The notes beneath the pieces are model-generated. The model ran no database searches and was not told where the DNA came from. It saw nothing but the letters and a program-made list of their open reading frames with translations. From contig JAGQYZ010000007.1 of the NCBI GenBank assembly GCA_020435865.1, forward strand, positions 1 to 9,516: a stretch of 9,516 bases of DNA, written 5' to 3'. The position numbers and the translations under genes were made by a program. Positions 1 through 6,786 of the stretch are shown piece by piece (position 1 is the first letter of the stretch; the number at the start of each line of letters is the position of its first letter). This DNA comes from Aequorivita sp. Its GTDB lineage: Bacteria; Bacteroidota; Bacteroidia; Flavobacteriales; Flavobacteriaceae.

Positions 1-13
1 TATATAACCGGTT

Positions 14-1117
14 ATGAAAAAATTATTACCCTTCTTCTGTATGTTGTTCATAGGAAATATTGGTTTTACCCAAGTTTCAGACATTGTTCAACAAACGTGG
101 TATTTAAGAAATGTTCATCTTGATAATACAACTCATTATGTGCCATATGGTGAAACCATTCAATTAAGTTTTGGCGGTAATAATCCAGATTATAGTATAA
201 ATACCAATGGTATTGAGAATACATTTACAGCAAATGCCAATTTCAATAATACTGCCGTAACATTTAGCAATATTGAAGTTTCTTCATCAGACTGTACTGA
301 CCCTAATTGTTATTTTGAAGATCTTTACTTCTATCAACTTTTAAGCAATCATATCTTGGACGACAAAACTTTTACCTATTTCTATATGGTTTTTTCCAGT
401 GGAAGAAAGTCATTTCGACTAACCGATAGCAGCGGAAATATAGCGTATTTTACAGATCAACCCATACCAGAAATTGATCCCGCTCTGTTTCAAACTTGGT
501 ATTTGCATGCAATGGATTACGATCTTGGTGGAATGGATTATATTGGCAGTTTTGATCCGCCAATTGCTCCAACACTAACAATAAATCCAGATCTTACTTT
601 CACGGGTTTTGGTTCATGCAATGAATTTAGCGGGAATTTTGATTATACAGAAGTTCCCAATAGTGGCGAATTGCTCTTTCCAAAAAATTTTGATTCAACA
701 AATGATACCTGTCAGTTTCATACAGATTTCGAAGATTATTACTTTTCTCAATTTGAATACGATTATCCTTTATACTTTGAATTTTGGGAAGATCCCAACA
801 ATGGTGAAGCATATTTTTCATTTGAAGTTATGGCTGGGTTTAATTTTTATTTCTATAATTATCCCGTATTGTCAATTCCCGATTTAGAAAAAAATTCTTT
901 TTTGATTTATCCAAATCCTGCGAACGATAGATTATTTATAAAATCGTCTTTGAATAATTTGCAGTCTGCCACTATTACAGATATTAACGGAAGAATCGTA
1001 GCGAAGAAAATTTCAGTTTCTAATGAAATTGATGTCTCAAATTTAAAATCGGGCATGTATTTTATAACCATCACTTCTTCCGAAGGAATTATTACTAAGA
1101 AATTTATAAAAAATTGA
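14..1117 (+). CDS. Secreted T9SS type A sorting domain protein with two META/lipocalin-like domains
   Basis: This 367-residue protein is probably exported by Sec and then released or surface-anchored by the type IX secretion system. Residues 1-20 form a signal peptide: a KK start, then a hydrophobic core ending GFTQ. The C-terminal ~75 residues match the T9SS type A sorting domain, with YPNPANDRLFI at 299-309, ITDINGRIV at 321-329, LKSGMYFI at 344-351 and a basic end (KKFIKN). Between them lie two halves of similar length, each opening with QTWYL (27-31 and 160-164). The second carries GSCNEFSGNF (200-209), resembling the META/HslJ-type motif, plus a later Cys233. The first has Cys94/Cys99 before a similar aromatic FEDLYFYQ stretch. 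The ATG at 14 is chosen because the signal peptide follows directly. Only 13 nt are visible upstream, so the promoter is out of view. Export and sorting are well supported; the ligand or activity is unknown. Confidence 0.9.
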   Translation: MKKLLPFFCMLFIGNIGFTQVSDIVQQTWYLRNVHLDNTTHYVPYGETIQLSFGGNNPDYSINTNGIENTFTANANFNNTAVTFSNIEVSSSDCTDPNCYFEDLYFYQLLSNHILDDKTFTYFYMVFSSGRKSFRLTDSSGNIAYFTDQPIPEIDPALFQTWYLHAMDYDLGGMDYIGSFDPPIAPTLTINPDLTFTGFGSCNEFSGNFDYTEVPNSGELLFPKNFDSTNDTCQFHTDFEDYYFSQFEYDYPLYFEFWEDPNNGEAYFSFEVMAGFNFYFYNYPVLSIPDLEKNSFLIYPNPANDRLFIKSSLNNLQSATITDINGRIVAKKISVSNEIDVSNLKSGMYFITITSSEGIITKKFIKN

Positions 1118-1197
1118 ATTTCAAAAACAATTGCCAACAACCATTAATTTATTTATTAGGTATCTTTACACCAGAATTCTAAAAAACTGTGTTGTTT

Positions 1198-1737
1198 ATG
1201 GAACAATACTATCCATATATAAAATCCCTTCACCTAATATTTATAATCACTTGGTTTGCAGGGCTTTTTTATATTGTTAGGCTCTTTGTATATCAAATTG
1301 AAGCTTCCCAAAAACCTTCACCTGATAAAGAAATTTTAGGTGCCCAATTAAAAATAATGGCTTCTCGCTTATGGAATATCATAACCTGGCCCAGTATGAT
1401 TTTGGCCCTTTTCTTTGGAATTTGGCTGCTTTACATGCGTATGTTCTTTTTGGGCGATGCTTGGATGCAAGTGAAATTGGGGTTCGTAGTGCTTTTGATA
1501 GCCTACCATTTTAAATGTCACCAAATTTTTAAACAACTTCAAAATGGCTTAGTAAAACATTCGTCAAACTATATGCGCCTTTTTAATGAAGTGCCAACAA
1601 TCATACTTTTTGCCGTGGTTTTTTTGGTTATTTTAAAAGATGGCACCAATTGGATTTACGGAACCATAGGTATAATAGTATTTGCTATTTTATTGATGAT
1701 GGGTTATAAAATTTACAAACGAATTCGGGAGAAATAG
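1198..1737 (+). CDS. hemJ: Protoporphyrinogen IX oxidase HemJ (CopD/UPF0093-like membrane protein)
   Basis: HemJ oxidises protoporphyrinogen IX to protoporphyrin IX, the penultimate step of heme synthesis, in the cytoplasmic membrane; it replaces HemG/HemY in many bacteria. The 179-residue protein has about five hydrophobic segments (roughly 7-28, 61-80, 92-112, 130-148, 153-171). Family features visible are the first-helix His12 in KSLHLIF, WFAGLFYIVRLF at 19-30 with Arg28, SRLWNIITWP at 56-65, VKLG at 92-95 with Lys93, His104 and LFNEVPT at 128-134. The length suits Bacteroidota HemJ, which is longer than the ~142-residue proteobacterial form. I chose the ATG at 1198 over an in-frame GTG at 1189 because MEQYYPYIKSLH matches how family members begin. 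No other heme genes are visible. The gene sits 80 nt after the secreted protein and 111 nt before the kinase, so it may be transcribed alone. Confidence 0.9.
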   Translation: MEQYYPYIKSLHLIFIITWFAGLFYIVRLFVYQIEASQKPSPDKEILGAQLKIMASRLWNIITWPSMILALFFGIWLLYMRMFFLGDAWMQVKLGFVVLLIAYHFKCHQIFKQLQNGLVKHSSNYMRLFNEVPTIILFAVVFLVILKDGTNWIYGTIGIIVFAILLMMGYKIYKRIREK

Positions 1738-1764
1738 CTTAGACTCAGCTCACCTACCGAACTT

Positions 1765-1772
1765 TACTTTTG
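1765..1772 (+). promoter_or_regulatory. Candidate Bacteroidota -7 box for the histidine kinase gene
   Basis: TACTTTTG matches the Bacteroidota consensus TAnnTTTG exactly and lies in the 111-nt gap between hemJ and the kinase, giving a leader of about 70 nt. No good TTTG -33 box is seen upstream. A closer one-mismatch box, TATCTTTC at 1822-1829, is an alternative. In AT-rich DNA such matches arise by chance, so confidence is low. Confidence 0.3.
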
Positions 1773-1848
1773 GGATTTTGGATTTGTTATTTGGAATTTT
1801 CCTTTTAGGTTCGATTATTGCTATCTTTCATTCTTCAAATTACTGTAA

Positions 1849-3306
1849 ATGTATTTTTACAAAAAATCGCTTCGAACCCGAATCTTTCTTTCCATGCTCC
1901 TTTTGGTTATTGGGGCTTCGGTGCTTATTGCTATTGTTACTGTTTATCAATACAAAGAAGAAGCACAAGATTATCACCGAGACCGTTTATTGCGCAAAGA
2001 AGCGGCTATTAGGGCAAACATAAAATACATACTGGACAACACAACCTATCCAGAAGAAACAAACCAAATTCCTTTGATTTTTAAGGATAAAATATACGAA
2101 ATCAAGGATATACACGGGCTTGAAATCTTTCTGTATGATCTTGACGGAAACCTTTTAAAATCCTCAAGACCTTCCTTTTTTAAGGATACCGTTTCTCCAA
2201 AAATTCCTGAGGTTGTAATGGAAAAGCTTCAAAATTCACCCACAAAAAGTTTTATAAAAGAATTTGATGAGGGCGGGCAAAAGTATCAATCTTCCTATAC
2301 TTACATTACAGACAGTTATTTTAAACCCTTAGCAATACTCAATTTGCCCTATATTGAAGATGACGGTTTTATTAATAATGAACTTACGGAATACCTTTAT
2401 AGATTAGGTATTGCATACTTCTTTATGCTACTGACCGCTGTTGCAATTTCGTATTTTCTTTCAAAATACATTACGCGTTCACTTAACGAAATAAGTGAAA
2501 AACTTTCCGAAACTCGTTTCGATACCCGAAATAAAAAAATCCACCTCAGTGATACTCCAACCGAGATTTCTACAATTGTGAACGCTTACAACGGGATGAT
2601 CGATGAACTGGAAAATAGCGCCGTGCAACTTGCAGCAAGCGAAAGAGAAACCGCTTGGCGCGAAATGGCTAAACAAGTGGCGCACGAAATTAAAAATCCG
2701 CTCACACCAATGCGTCTTACGGTGCAAAGCTTTCAACGAAAATTCGATCAAAACGATCCCGAAATCGAGAAAAAAATGGCGGAATATACAAATACATTGC
2801 TTCAGCAAATTGACACGTTAAGCTCTATTTCATCTGCCTTTTCAACATATGCAAAAATGCCGGCACAGCAAGATGAAACCTTGAATGTGGTAAAAATAAG
2901 CAAGTTGGCGCTGGATATTTTTAATGAAGATTATATCTATTTCTTTTCAGAAGTAGATAAAGTTCGCGCACGTTTTGACAGAACACAACTTATTCGTGTA
3001 GTTACCAATTTGGTTAAAAACAGTATTCAATCTATCGGCCAAAAAAACCCGCCGCAGCCCCGCATTGATGTTGTAGTAAAAGCGGAAGGAACTTTCGTGA
3101 ATATTATGGTAACTGACAACGGCATTGGTGTTCCAGAAGAAAATAAATCTTGCATTTTTGAGCCACAGTTCACAACAAAAACCAGCGGAATGGGTCTTGG
3201 TTTAGGAATGGTAAAAAATATAGTTGAAACTTACGGCGGAACAATAACATTGGATTCTACCGAAGAAAAAACCACTTTTAAAGTTTCGTTTCCAGCAATG
3301 CTTTAA
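1849..3306 (+). CDS. NtrY-like membrane sensor histidine kinase
   Basis: This is a 485-residue two-component sensor kinase that would autophosphorylate a histidine in response to an unknown signal. Visible order: TM1 at about 12-33; an extracytoplasmic sensing region at about 35-185; TM2 at about 187-205; a HAMP-like linker to about 258; a dimerisation/phosphoacceptor domain with HEIKNPLTPM (His279); then a HATPase domain with N-box NLVKNSIQSI (387-396), G1 DNGIGVP (423-429), F-box FEPQFTTK (437-444) and G2 GMGLGLGMV (447-455). The HEIKNPLTP motif preceded by WREMAKQVA is typical of NtrY/NtrB-type kinases. The start is firm: an in-frame TAA (1846-1848) directly precedes the ATG at 1849. No receiver-domain protein is adjacent, so it is an orphan kinase within this window. 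NtrY-type kinases often pair with NtrC-family, sigma-54-dependent regulators; that partner would have to be encoded elsewhere. Confidence 0.93.
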   Translation: MYFYKKSLRTRIFLSMLLLVIGASVLIAIVTVYQYKEEAQDYHRDRLLRKEAAIRANIKYILDNTTYPEETNQIPLIFKDKIYEIKDIHGLEIFLYDLDGNLLKSSRPSFFKDTVSPKIPEVVMEKLQNSPTKSFIKEFDEGGQKYQSSYTYITDSYFKPLAILNLPYIEDDGFINNELTEYLYRLGIAYFFMLLTAVAISYFLSKYITRSLNEISEKLSETRFDTRNKKIHLSDTPTEISTIVNAYNGMIDELENSAVQLAASERETAWREMAKQVAHEIKNPLTPMRLTVQSFQRKFDQNDPEIEKKMAEYTNTLLQQIDTLSSISSAFSTYAKMPAQQDETLNVVKISKLALDIFNEDYIYFFSEVDKVRARFDRTQLIRVVTNLVKNSIQSIGQKNPPQPRIDVVVKAEGTFVNIMVTDNGIGVPEENKSCIFEPQFTTKTSGMGLGLGMVKNIVETYGGTITLDSTEEKTTFKVSFPAML

Positions 3307-3315
3307 GGTTTTTAG

Positions 3316-3323
3316 TAGCTTTG
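3316..3323 (+). promoter_or_regulatory. Candidate Bacteroidota -7 box for the enoyl-CoA hydratase/S15 peptidase unit
   Basis: TAGCTTTG fits TAnnTTTG exactly and sits in the 44-nt gap after the kinase stop codon. Transcription starting about 7 nt downstream would give a leader of about 20 nt before the ATG at 3351. A TTTC at 3289-3292, inside the end of the kinase gene, could serve as a degenerate -33 element at 23-nt spacing. Its placement makes it the best of the -7 candidates here after the one at 7086. Confidence 0.45.
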
Positions 3324-3350
3324 TATTTCGCATAAAAATTAAAGAATCCT

Positions 3351-4133
3351 ATGAAATTTCAAAACATCCTTTCCGAAACCGAAAATGGCATCACCACTAT
3401 CACTATCAATCGCCCTTCAAAATTAAATGCATTGAATCGTGAAACAATCCAAGAATTACATGATGCGCTCAAAACAGCCGAGGATTCATCAAAAACGAAA
3501 GTCGTAATTATCACCGGAAGCGGCGAAAAAGCTTTTGTTGCTGGGGCTGACATTAGTGAATTTGCAGATTTCTCAGTTGAAGAAGGTGGAAAACTGGCAG
3601 CAAAAGGTCAGGAATTATTGTTTGATTTTGTGGCGAATTTTTCAAAACCAGTAATTGCAGCAGTAAACGGTTTTGCCCTTGGCGGTGGACTAGAACTGGC
3701 AATGGCGGCACATTTCCGGATAGCTTCCGACAATGCAAAAATGGGGCTTCCAGAAGTTTCATTGGGTGTAATTCCCGGTTACGGCGGCACACAACGCTTG
3801 CCACAATTAGTGGGCAAAGGCCGTGCGATGGAAATGATTATGACGGCCGGAATGGTTGATGCTGCCCAAGCGCTTCAATACGGTTTGGTTAATCACATAA
3901 CAACGATTGAGGAATTACTGGAGTTTGCTGAAAAACTAGCTGATAAAATAATGAGAAATTCTTCAGTTGCTATTGCCTCTGCAATTAGAGCAATCAACGC
4001 AAATTTTGAAGACGGTGAAAACGGATTTGAAGTTGAAATTGAGGAATTCGGAAATTGTTTTGGAACCGAAGATTTTAAAGAAGGTACACAGGCGTTTCTT
4101 GAAAAGAGAAAGGCTAATTTTCCTGGGAAATAA
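3351..4133 (+). CDS. Enoyl-CoA hydratase (crotonase family)
   Basis: This cytoplasmic enzyme should add water across the double bond of trans-2-enoyl-CoA in fatty-acid beta-oxidation or a related acyl-CoA pathway. The 260-residue length is that of a single-domain crotonase. Key residues are all present. AFVAGADISEF (61-71) provides the first oxyanion-hole backbone amide (around Ala66). GFALGGGLELAM (107-118) provides the second (around Gly112) and the catalytic Glu115. GLPEVSLGVIPGYGGTQRLP (132-151) carries the second catalytic Glu135. Having both glutamates favours a true hydratase over isomerase or dehalogenase relatives, which lack one. The C-terminal helix region includes FGTEDFKEGTQAFLEKR (237-253), which is characteristic. 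Chain-length preference (short-chain crotonyl-CoA or longer) cannot be read from sequence. No beta-oxidation partners are adjacent; the S15 peptidase follows after 16 nt. Confidence 0.93.
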   Translation: MKFQNILSETENGITTITINRPSKLNALNRETIQELHDALKTAEDSSKTKVVIITGSGEKAFVAGADISEFADFSVEEGGKLAAKGQELLFDFVANFSKPVIAAVNGFALGGGLELAMAAHFRIASDNAKMGLPEVSLGVIPGYGGTQRLPQLVGKGRAMEMIMTAGMVDAAQALQYGLVNHITTIEELLEFAEKLADKIMRNSSVAIASAIRAINANFEDGENGFEVEIEEFGNCFGTEDFKEGTQAFLEKRKANFPGK

Positions 4134-4149
4134 CTAATTTAATAATAGT

Positions 4150-5970
4150 ATGAGAAAATACATTTTATTCTTTTTCGCTTTTACCTTCACGTTTTCAGTA
4201 ATCGCCCAAGAAAAAGCCGAACCTTGGTTTAAAGATGGCGAAGCACAAATTGTACCCGCTTTTGAAAATCCAAATGATTGGATTAGAACTGATTTGTGGG
4301 TAGAAACTACTTTTGACACGGACGGAGACGGCAAACCAGACCGTATGCATGTTGACGTTACAAGACCTAAACAAACCGAAGACGGGTTGAAACTCCCTGT
4401 GGTTTATGAATCAAGTCCGTATTTCGCTGGAGTTGCGCCCGAAGTTGAAGGCGCTTTTCATGATGTCCATCACGAATTGGGTGCCCCAGAAAAGGAAATT
4501 GTGCATCCATCAGTGACCAGACGTGGCGAAAGGCCAATAATTTCGAACACGCAAATTAAAACTTGGGTTCCAAGAGGATATATTGTTGTGCATTCTTCCT
4601 CTCCCGGAACCGGACTTTCACAAGGTTCGCCAACTGTTGGTGGTGACAATGAATCCTTGGCTCCAAAAGCCGTGATTGATTGGCTGAATGGCCGAGCCAA
4701 AGGCTATACAACGCCTGATGGAAATGAAGAAGTAAAAGCCTACTGGACCACCGGAAAAGTTGGGATGACGGGAACTTCCTATAACGGAACCATTCCACTG
4801 GCTGCAGCAACCACAGGTGTTGAAGGGCTTGAGGCTATCATTCCCATTGCGCCAAATACTTCCTATTATCACTATTACCGTTCTAATGGATTAGTGCGTT
4901 CACCAGGTGGATATTTGGGAGAAGACGTTGATGTTCTTTACGATTTCATAAATAGTGGCGACGAATCAAAACGAGCTCACAACAATCAAGTGTATCGTGA
5001 CACCGAAATAAAAAATGGAATAGACAGAAAAACAGGCGACTATAATGACTTCTGGGCAGGGCGTGATTATTTGAACGACATGAAACCGATGAAAGCAGCA
5101 CTATTTATGTCGCACGGTTTTAATGATTGGAACGTAATGCCAGAGCACAGTTACAGAATTTACAAAAAGGCAGAGGAAATGGGCCTTCCGGTAAAAATCT
5201 ATTACCATCAATACGGTCACGGCGGTCCGCCACCTTTTTCAATGATGAATAAATGGTTTACGAAATATCTCTTCGGAATTGATAACGGCATCGAAAAAGG
5301 ACCAAAAGCTTGGATTGTTCGTGAAAATGATAAAAACGATAATCCAACTCCCTACGCAGATTATCCAAATCCTGATGCTGAAAAAGTTACACTTCACCTA
5401 AATTCCACCTCCCCAAATGAAGGAGTTTTGGCTATCAAAAAAAAGAGTACAGCACAACTACAAGCTATGTTGAGAGATGACTATCATTTTTCGGGGGATT
5501 CGCTCGCGCAACTTAAAAATTCTATTCATAGATTATTATTCACAACTCCTATTTTAAAGGAAGATTTACACCTTTCTGGGCTTTCAAAATTGAACATAAA
5601 ATTAGCTAGCAGTAAACCCGCGGCAAACCTTTCTGTTTGGATGGTTTCCTTGCCTTGGAATAAAGACAAGAATGCAAAAATAACCGACAATATTATTACA
5701 AGAGGTTGGGCAGATCCACAGAATTATAAATCCATTTCTGAAAGTGAACCTTTAAAACCTGGTAAGTTCTATGAACTATCTTTTGATCTTATTCCAGACG
5801 ATCAAGTAATTCCAGCTGGGCAACAAATTGGGGTGATGATTTTTTCAAGCGATAATCAATTCACGCTTTTGCCAGAACCGGGAACTATTTTAACTGTTGA
5901 TCTTGATGAAACATCTATTGAAATTCCAGTTGTTGGCGGAAAAGAAGCTTTCCAAAAGGCAACAAGATAG
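4150..5970 (+). CDS. Secreted Xaa-Pro dipeptidyl-peptidase/CocE-type hydrolase (peptidase family S15)
   Basis: This 606-residue serine hydrolase probably releases N-terminal Xaa-Pro dipeptides outside the cytoplasm. Residues 1-20 are a signal peptide ending SVIAQ. The alpha/beta-hydrolase part carries the nucleophile elbow GMTGTSYNGT (205-214, Ser210), then SHGFNDWNVMPEHS (321-334, Asp326 as the acid) and YHQYGHGGPP (352-361, His357), in the right order for a Ser-Asp-His triad. The last ~170 residues (around RLLFTTPILKEDLHLSG) look like the jelly-roll domain that closes S15/CocE enzymes. An early DTDGDGKPD (56-64) resembles a DxDxDG calcium-binding loop. The long N-terminal domain of lactococcal PepX (~763 residues) is absent, so the protein is closer to CocE/NonD or actinobacterial X-Pro peptidases. 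Esterase or acylase activity remains possible. The 16-nt gap to the enoyl-CoA hydratase, with no terminator, suggests cotranscription. Confidence 0.88.
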   Translation: MRKYILFFFAFTFTFSVIAQEKAEPWFKDGEAQIVPAFENPNDWIRTDLWVETTFDTDGDGKPDRMHVDVTRPKQTEDGLKLPVVYESSPYFAGVAPEVEGAFHDVHHELGAPEKEIVHPSVTRRGERPIISNTQIKTWVPRGYIVVHSSSPGTGLSQGSPTVGGDNESLAPKAVIDWLNGRAKGYTTPDGNEEVKAYWTTGKVGMTGTSYNGTIPLAAATTGVEGLEAIIPIAPNTSYYHYYRSNGLVRSPGGYLGEDVDVLYDFINSGDESKRAHNNQVYRDTEIKNGIDRKTGDYNDFWAGRDYLNDMKPMKAALFMSHGFNDWNVMPEHSYRIYKKAEEMGLPVKIYYHQYGHGGPPPFSMMNKWFTKYLFGIDNGIEKGPKAWIVRENDKNDNPTPYADYPNPDAEKVTLHLNSTSPNEGVLAIKKKSTAQLQAMLRDDYHFSGDSLAQLKNSIHRLLFTTPILKEDLHLSGLSKLNIKLASSKPAANLSVWMVSLPWNKDKNAKITDNIITRGWADPQNYKSISESEPLKPGKFYELSFDLIPDDQVIPAGQQIGVMIFSSDNQFTLLPEPGTILTVDLDETSIEIPVVGGKEAFQKATR

Positions 5971-6005
5971 TAGGTAATTTTCCTTCATGAAAAATTGTCA
6001 TTTCT

Positions 6006-6028
6006 AAAAATGTCAATTTGGCATTTTT
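6006..6028 (+). repeat. AT-rich inverted repeat, possible weak terminator hairpin
   Basis: AAAAATGTC (6006-6014) pairs with GGCATTTTT (6020-6028), with one U-G wobble and a 5-nt loop AATTT. The 5' A-tract and 3' T-tract resemble a weak bidirectional intrinsic terminator 36 nt past the S15 stop codon. Its 3' arm lies inside the first copy of the tandem repeat, so the resemblance may be a by-product of that repeat. Confidence 0.35.
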
Positions 6029-6046
6029 TAAGTGGCATTTTTTAAG
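6019..6046. repeat. Perfect 14-bp tandem repeat (two copies)
   Basis: TGGCATTTTTTAAG occurs twice with no gap, at 6019-6032 and 6033-6046. Related TGTCA words precede it at 5996-6000 and 6011-6015, and another TGGCATTT occurs at 6110-6117. The repeat lies about 125-150 nt upstream of the hsp20 start. It could be a regulator binding site or a simple slippage duplication. Confidence 0.9.
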
Positions 6047-6075
6047 AAACCTCCAAAAATTTCTTAAAAATTTTT
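6039..6075 (+). terminator. AT-rich 11-bp inverted repeat followed by T5, possible terminator of the S15 transcript
   Basis: TTTTTAAGAAA (6039-6049) and TTTCTTAAAAA (6060-6070) are perfect reverse complements around a 10-nt loop, followed by TTTTT (6071-6075). The stem has only one G-C pair, so it is weaker than the hairpin after hsp20. It is the best candidate for ending the enoyl-CoA hydratase/S15 transcript. Its 5' arm includes part of the second tandem-repeat copy, so a regulatory role is equally possible. Confidence 0.4.
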
Positions 6076-6088
6076 AAAATTCCGCATC

Positions 6089-6099
6089 GCAATAATTGC
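6089..6099. promoter_or_regulatory. Palindrome GCAATAATTGC upstream of hsp20, possible operator
   Basis: GCAAT and ATTGC are perfect reverse complements around a single A. The site ends 10 nt before the candidate sigma-54-like -24 element and 70 nt before the hsp20 start. It could be a dimeric regulator site. Chance is also plausible for an 11-nt element. Confidence 0.25.
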
Positions 6100-6108
6100 A
6101 ACTTTGTT

Positions 6109-6126
6109 TTGGCATTTCGTTTGTTG
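6109..6126 (+). promoter_or_regulatory. Candidate sigma-54-type -24/-12 promoter of hsp20
   Basis: TTGGCATTTCGTTTGTTG places TGGCA (6110-6114) and TTG (6121-6123) at the spacing of the sigma-54 consensus TGGCAynnnnnTTGCw. The -24 GG is exact (6111-6112); the -12 GC is GT here (6123-6124). A start about 12 nt downstream (~6136) would give a leader of about 34 nt. No clean TAnnTTTG box is seen nearer the gene; CAACTTTG at 6099-6106 is a one-mismatch alternative for the main sigma factor. Confidence 0.35.
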
Positions 6127-6169
6127 AATTTAAAAGTAAAATAATGTTTAACTTAAATCTTGATTTATT

Positions 6170-6652
6170 ATGAGCACTTTAGTAAATGTTCCGAAAAATG
6201 GAGGTTTGACACGAACAAATTCAAACACTCCCACAACTTTTCCAATGTGGTCCTCTTGGATCGATGATCTTTTCAACAGGGAGTTGCCATCCGTATTTTC
6301 ACAAAATTTCAATACGGGAATGAGCCTTCCAAAAGTGAATATTAAAGAAACCGCTGATGCCTATTTTGTGGAAATGGCCGTTCCGGGATTAAAGAAATCC
6401 GATTTCCAAATAGACCTTGAAAACCAAGTACTTTCAATCTCCACCGAAGTGGAAGAGAAAAAAGAAGAAAAGGAAGGTAACTACACCCGAAGAGAATTTG
6501 GTTATTCATCCTTTAAACGAAGTTTTACACTTCCAGAAACTGTGGACGATGGCAAAATTAAAGCCAATTATAATGAGGGCATTTTGAGCATCCATCTTCC
6601 CAAAAAAGAGGAAGCAAAACAAAAGCCTCCAAGAAACATCCAAATTTCCTAA
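6170..6652 (+). CDS. Hsp20/alpha-crystallin family small heat-shock protein
   Basis: This is a 160-residue ATP-independent holdase chaperone of the cytoplasm that binds unfolding proteins and hands them to ATP-driven chaperones. The N-terminal arm (1-52) is polar with an aromatic MWSSWIDDLF patch, typical of bacterial class A sHSPs. The alpha-crystallin domain spans about 53-146: KVNIKETADAYFVEMAVPGL (55-74), then a charged loop rich in Glu/Lys (94-102), FGYSSFKRSFTLPETVD (110-126), and the G-x-L motif in NEGILSIHLPK (135-145). The C-terminal tail holds the I-x-I motif, NIQIS at 156-160, which docks neighbouring subunits in the oligomer. Length and all landmarks are normal. It stands alone, with repeat-rich DNA upstream and a strong terminator 14 nt downstream, so it is probably a single-gene stress-regulated unit. 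The ATG at 6170 is the natural start. Confidence 0.96.
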   Translation: MSTLVNVPKNGGLTRTNSNTPTTFPMWSSWIDDLFNRELPSVFSQNFNTGMSLPKVNIKETADAYFVEMAVPGLKKSDFQIDLENQVLSISTEVEEKKEEKEGNYTRREFGYSSFKRSFTLPETVDDGKIKANYNEGILSIHLPKKEEAKQKPPRNIQIS

Positions 6653-6665
6653 GGAAATTTGTTTC

Positions 6666-6710
6666 AAACAAAGAAAACTGGGGCCTACTTTTGGCTCCTT
6701 TTCTTTGTTT
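6666..6710 (+). terminator. Strong intrinsic terminator after hsp20
   Basis: AAACAAAGAAAA (6666-6677) and TTTTCTTTGTTT (6699-6710) are perfect reverse complements. Inside them GGGGCC (6680-6685) pairs with GGCTCC (6693-6698) with one G-U wobble, leaving a 7-nt loop and a 2-nt bulge at 6678-6679. The G/C-rich top followed by a T-rich arm is the classic intrinsic terminator form, and the symmetric A/T arms make it potentially bidirectional. It begins 14 nt after the hsp20 stop. Confidence 0.9.
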
Positions 6711-6786
6711 AATTATAACAAAATCCTGAATGTAGTTAACGGTAACTTCACTGCTATCAATGTGTAACTTTTTAATTGTATAAATT

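Noticed and set aside
1131..1168. TTG (1131) plus TATCTTTA (1161-1168) as a promoter for hemJ
   Set aside because: The -7 box has a mismatch in the final G, and the 27-nt spacing is too long.
1189..1197. GTG start at 1189 for hemJ
   Set aside because: The ATG three codons later gives the family-like N-terminus; the extra three residues have no support.
1778..2023. 81-residue + strand frame covering the kinase start region
   Set aside because: It overlaps the kinase TM1 region in another frame, is Cys/Leu-rich low-complexity and has no motif; it is a shadow.
2479..2808. 109-residue - strand frame inside the kinase
   Set aside because: It is antisense to the conserved HAMP/phosphoacceptor coding region, and its composition is that expected of a reverse-complement shadow.
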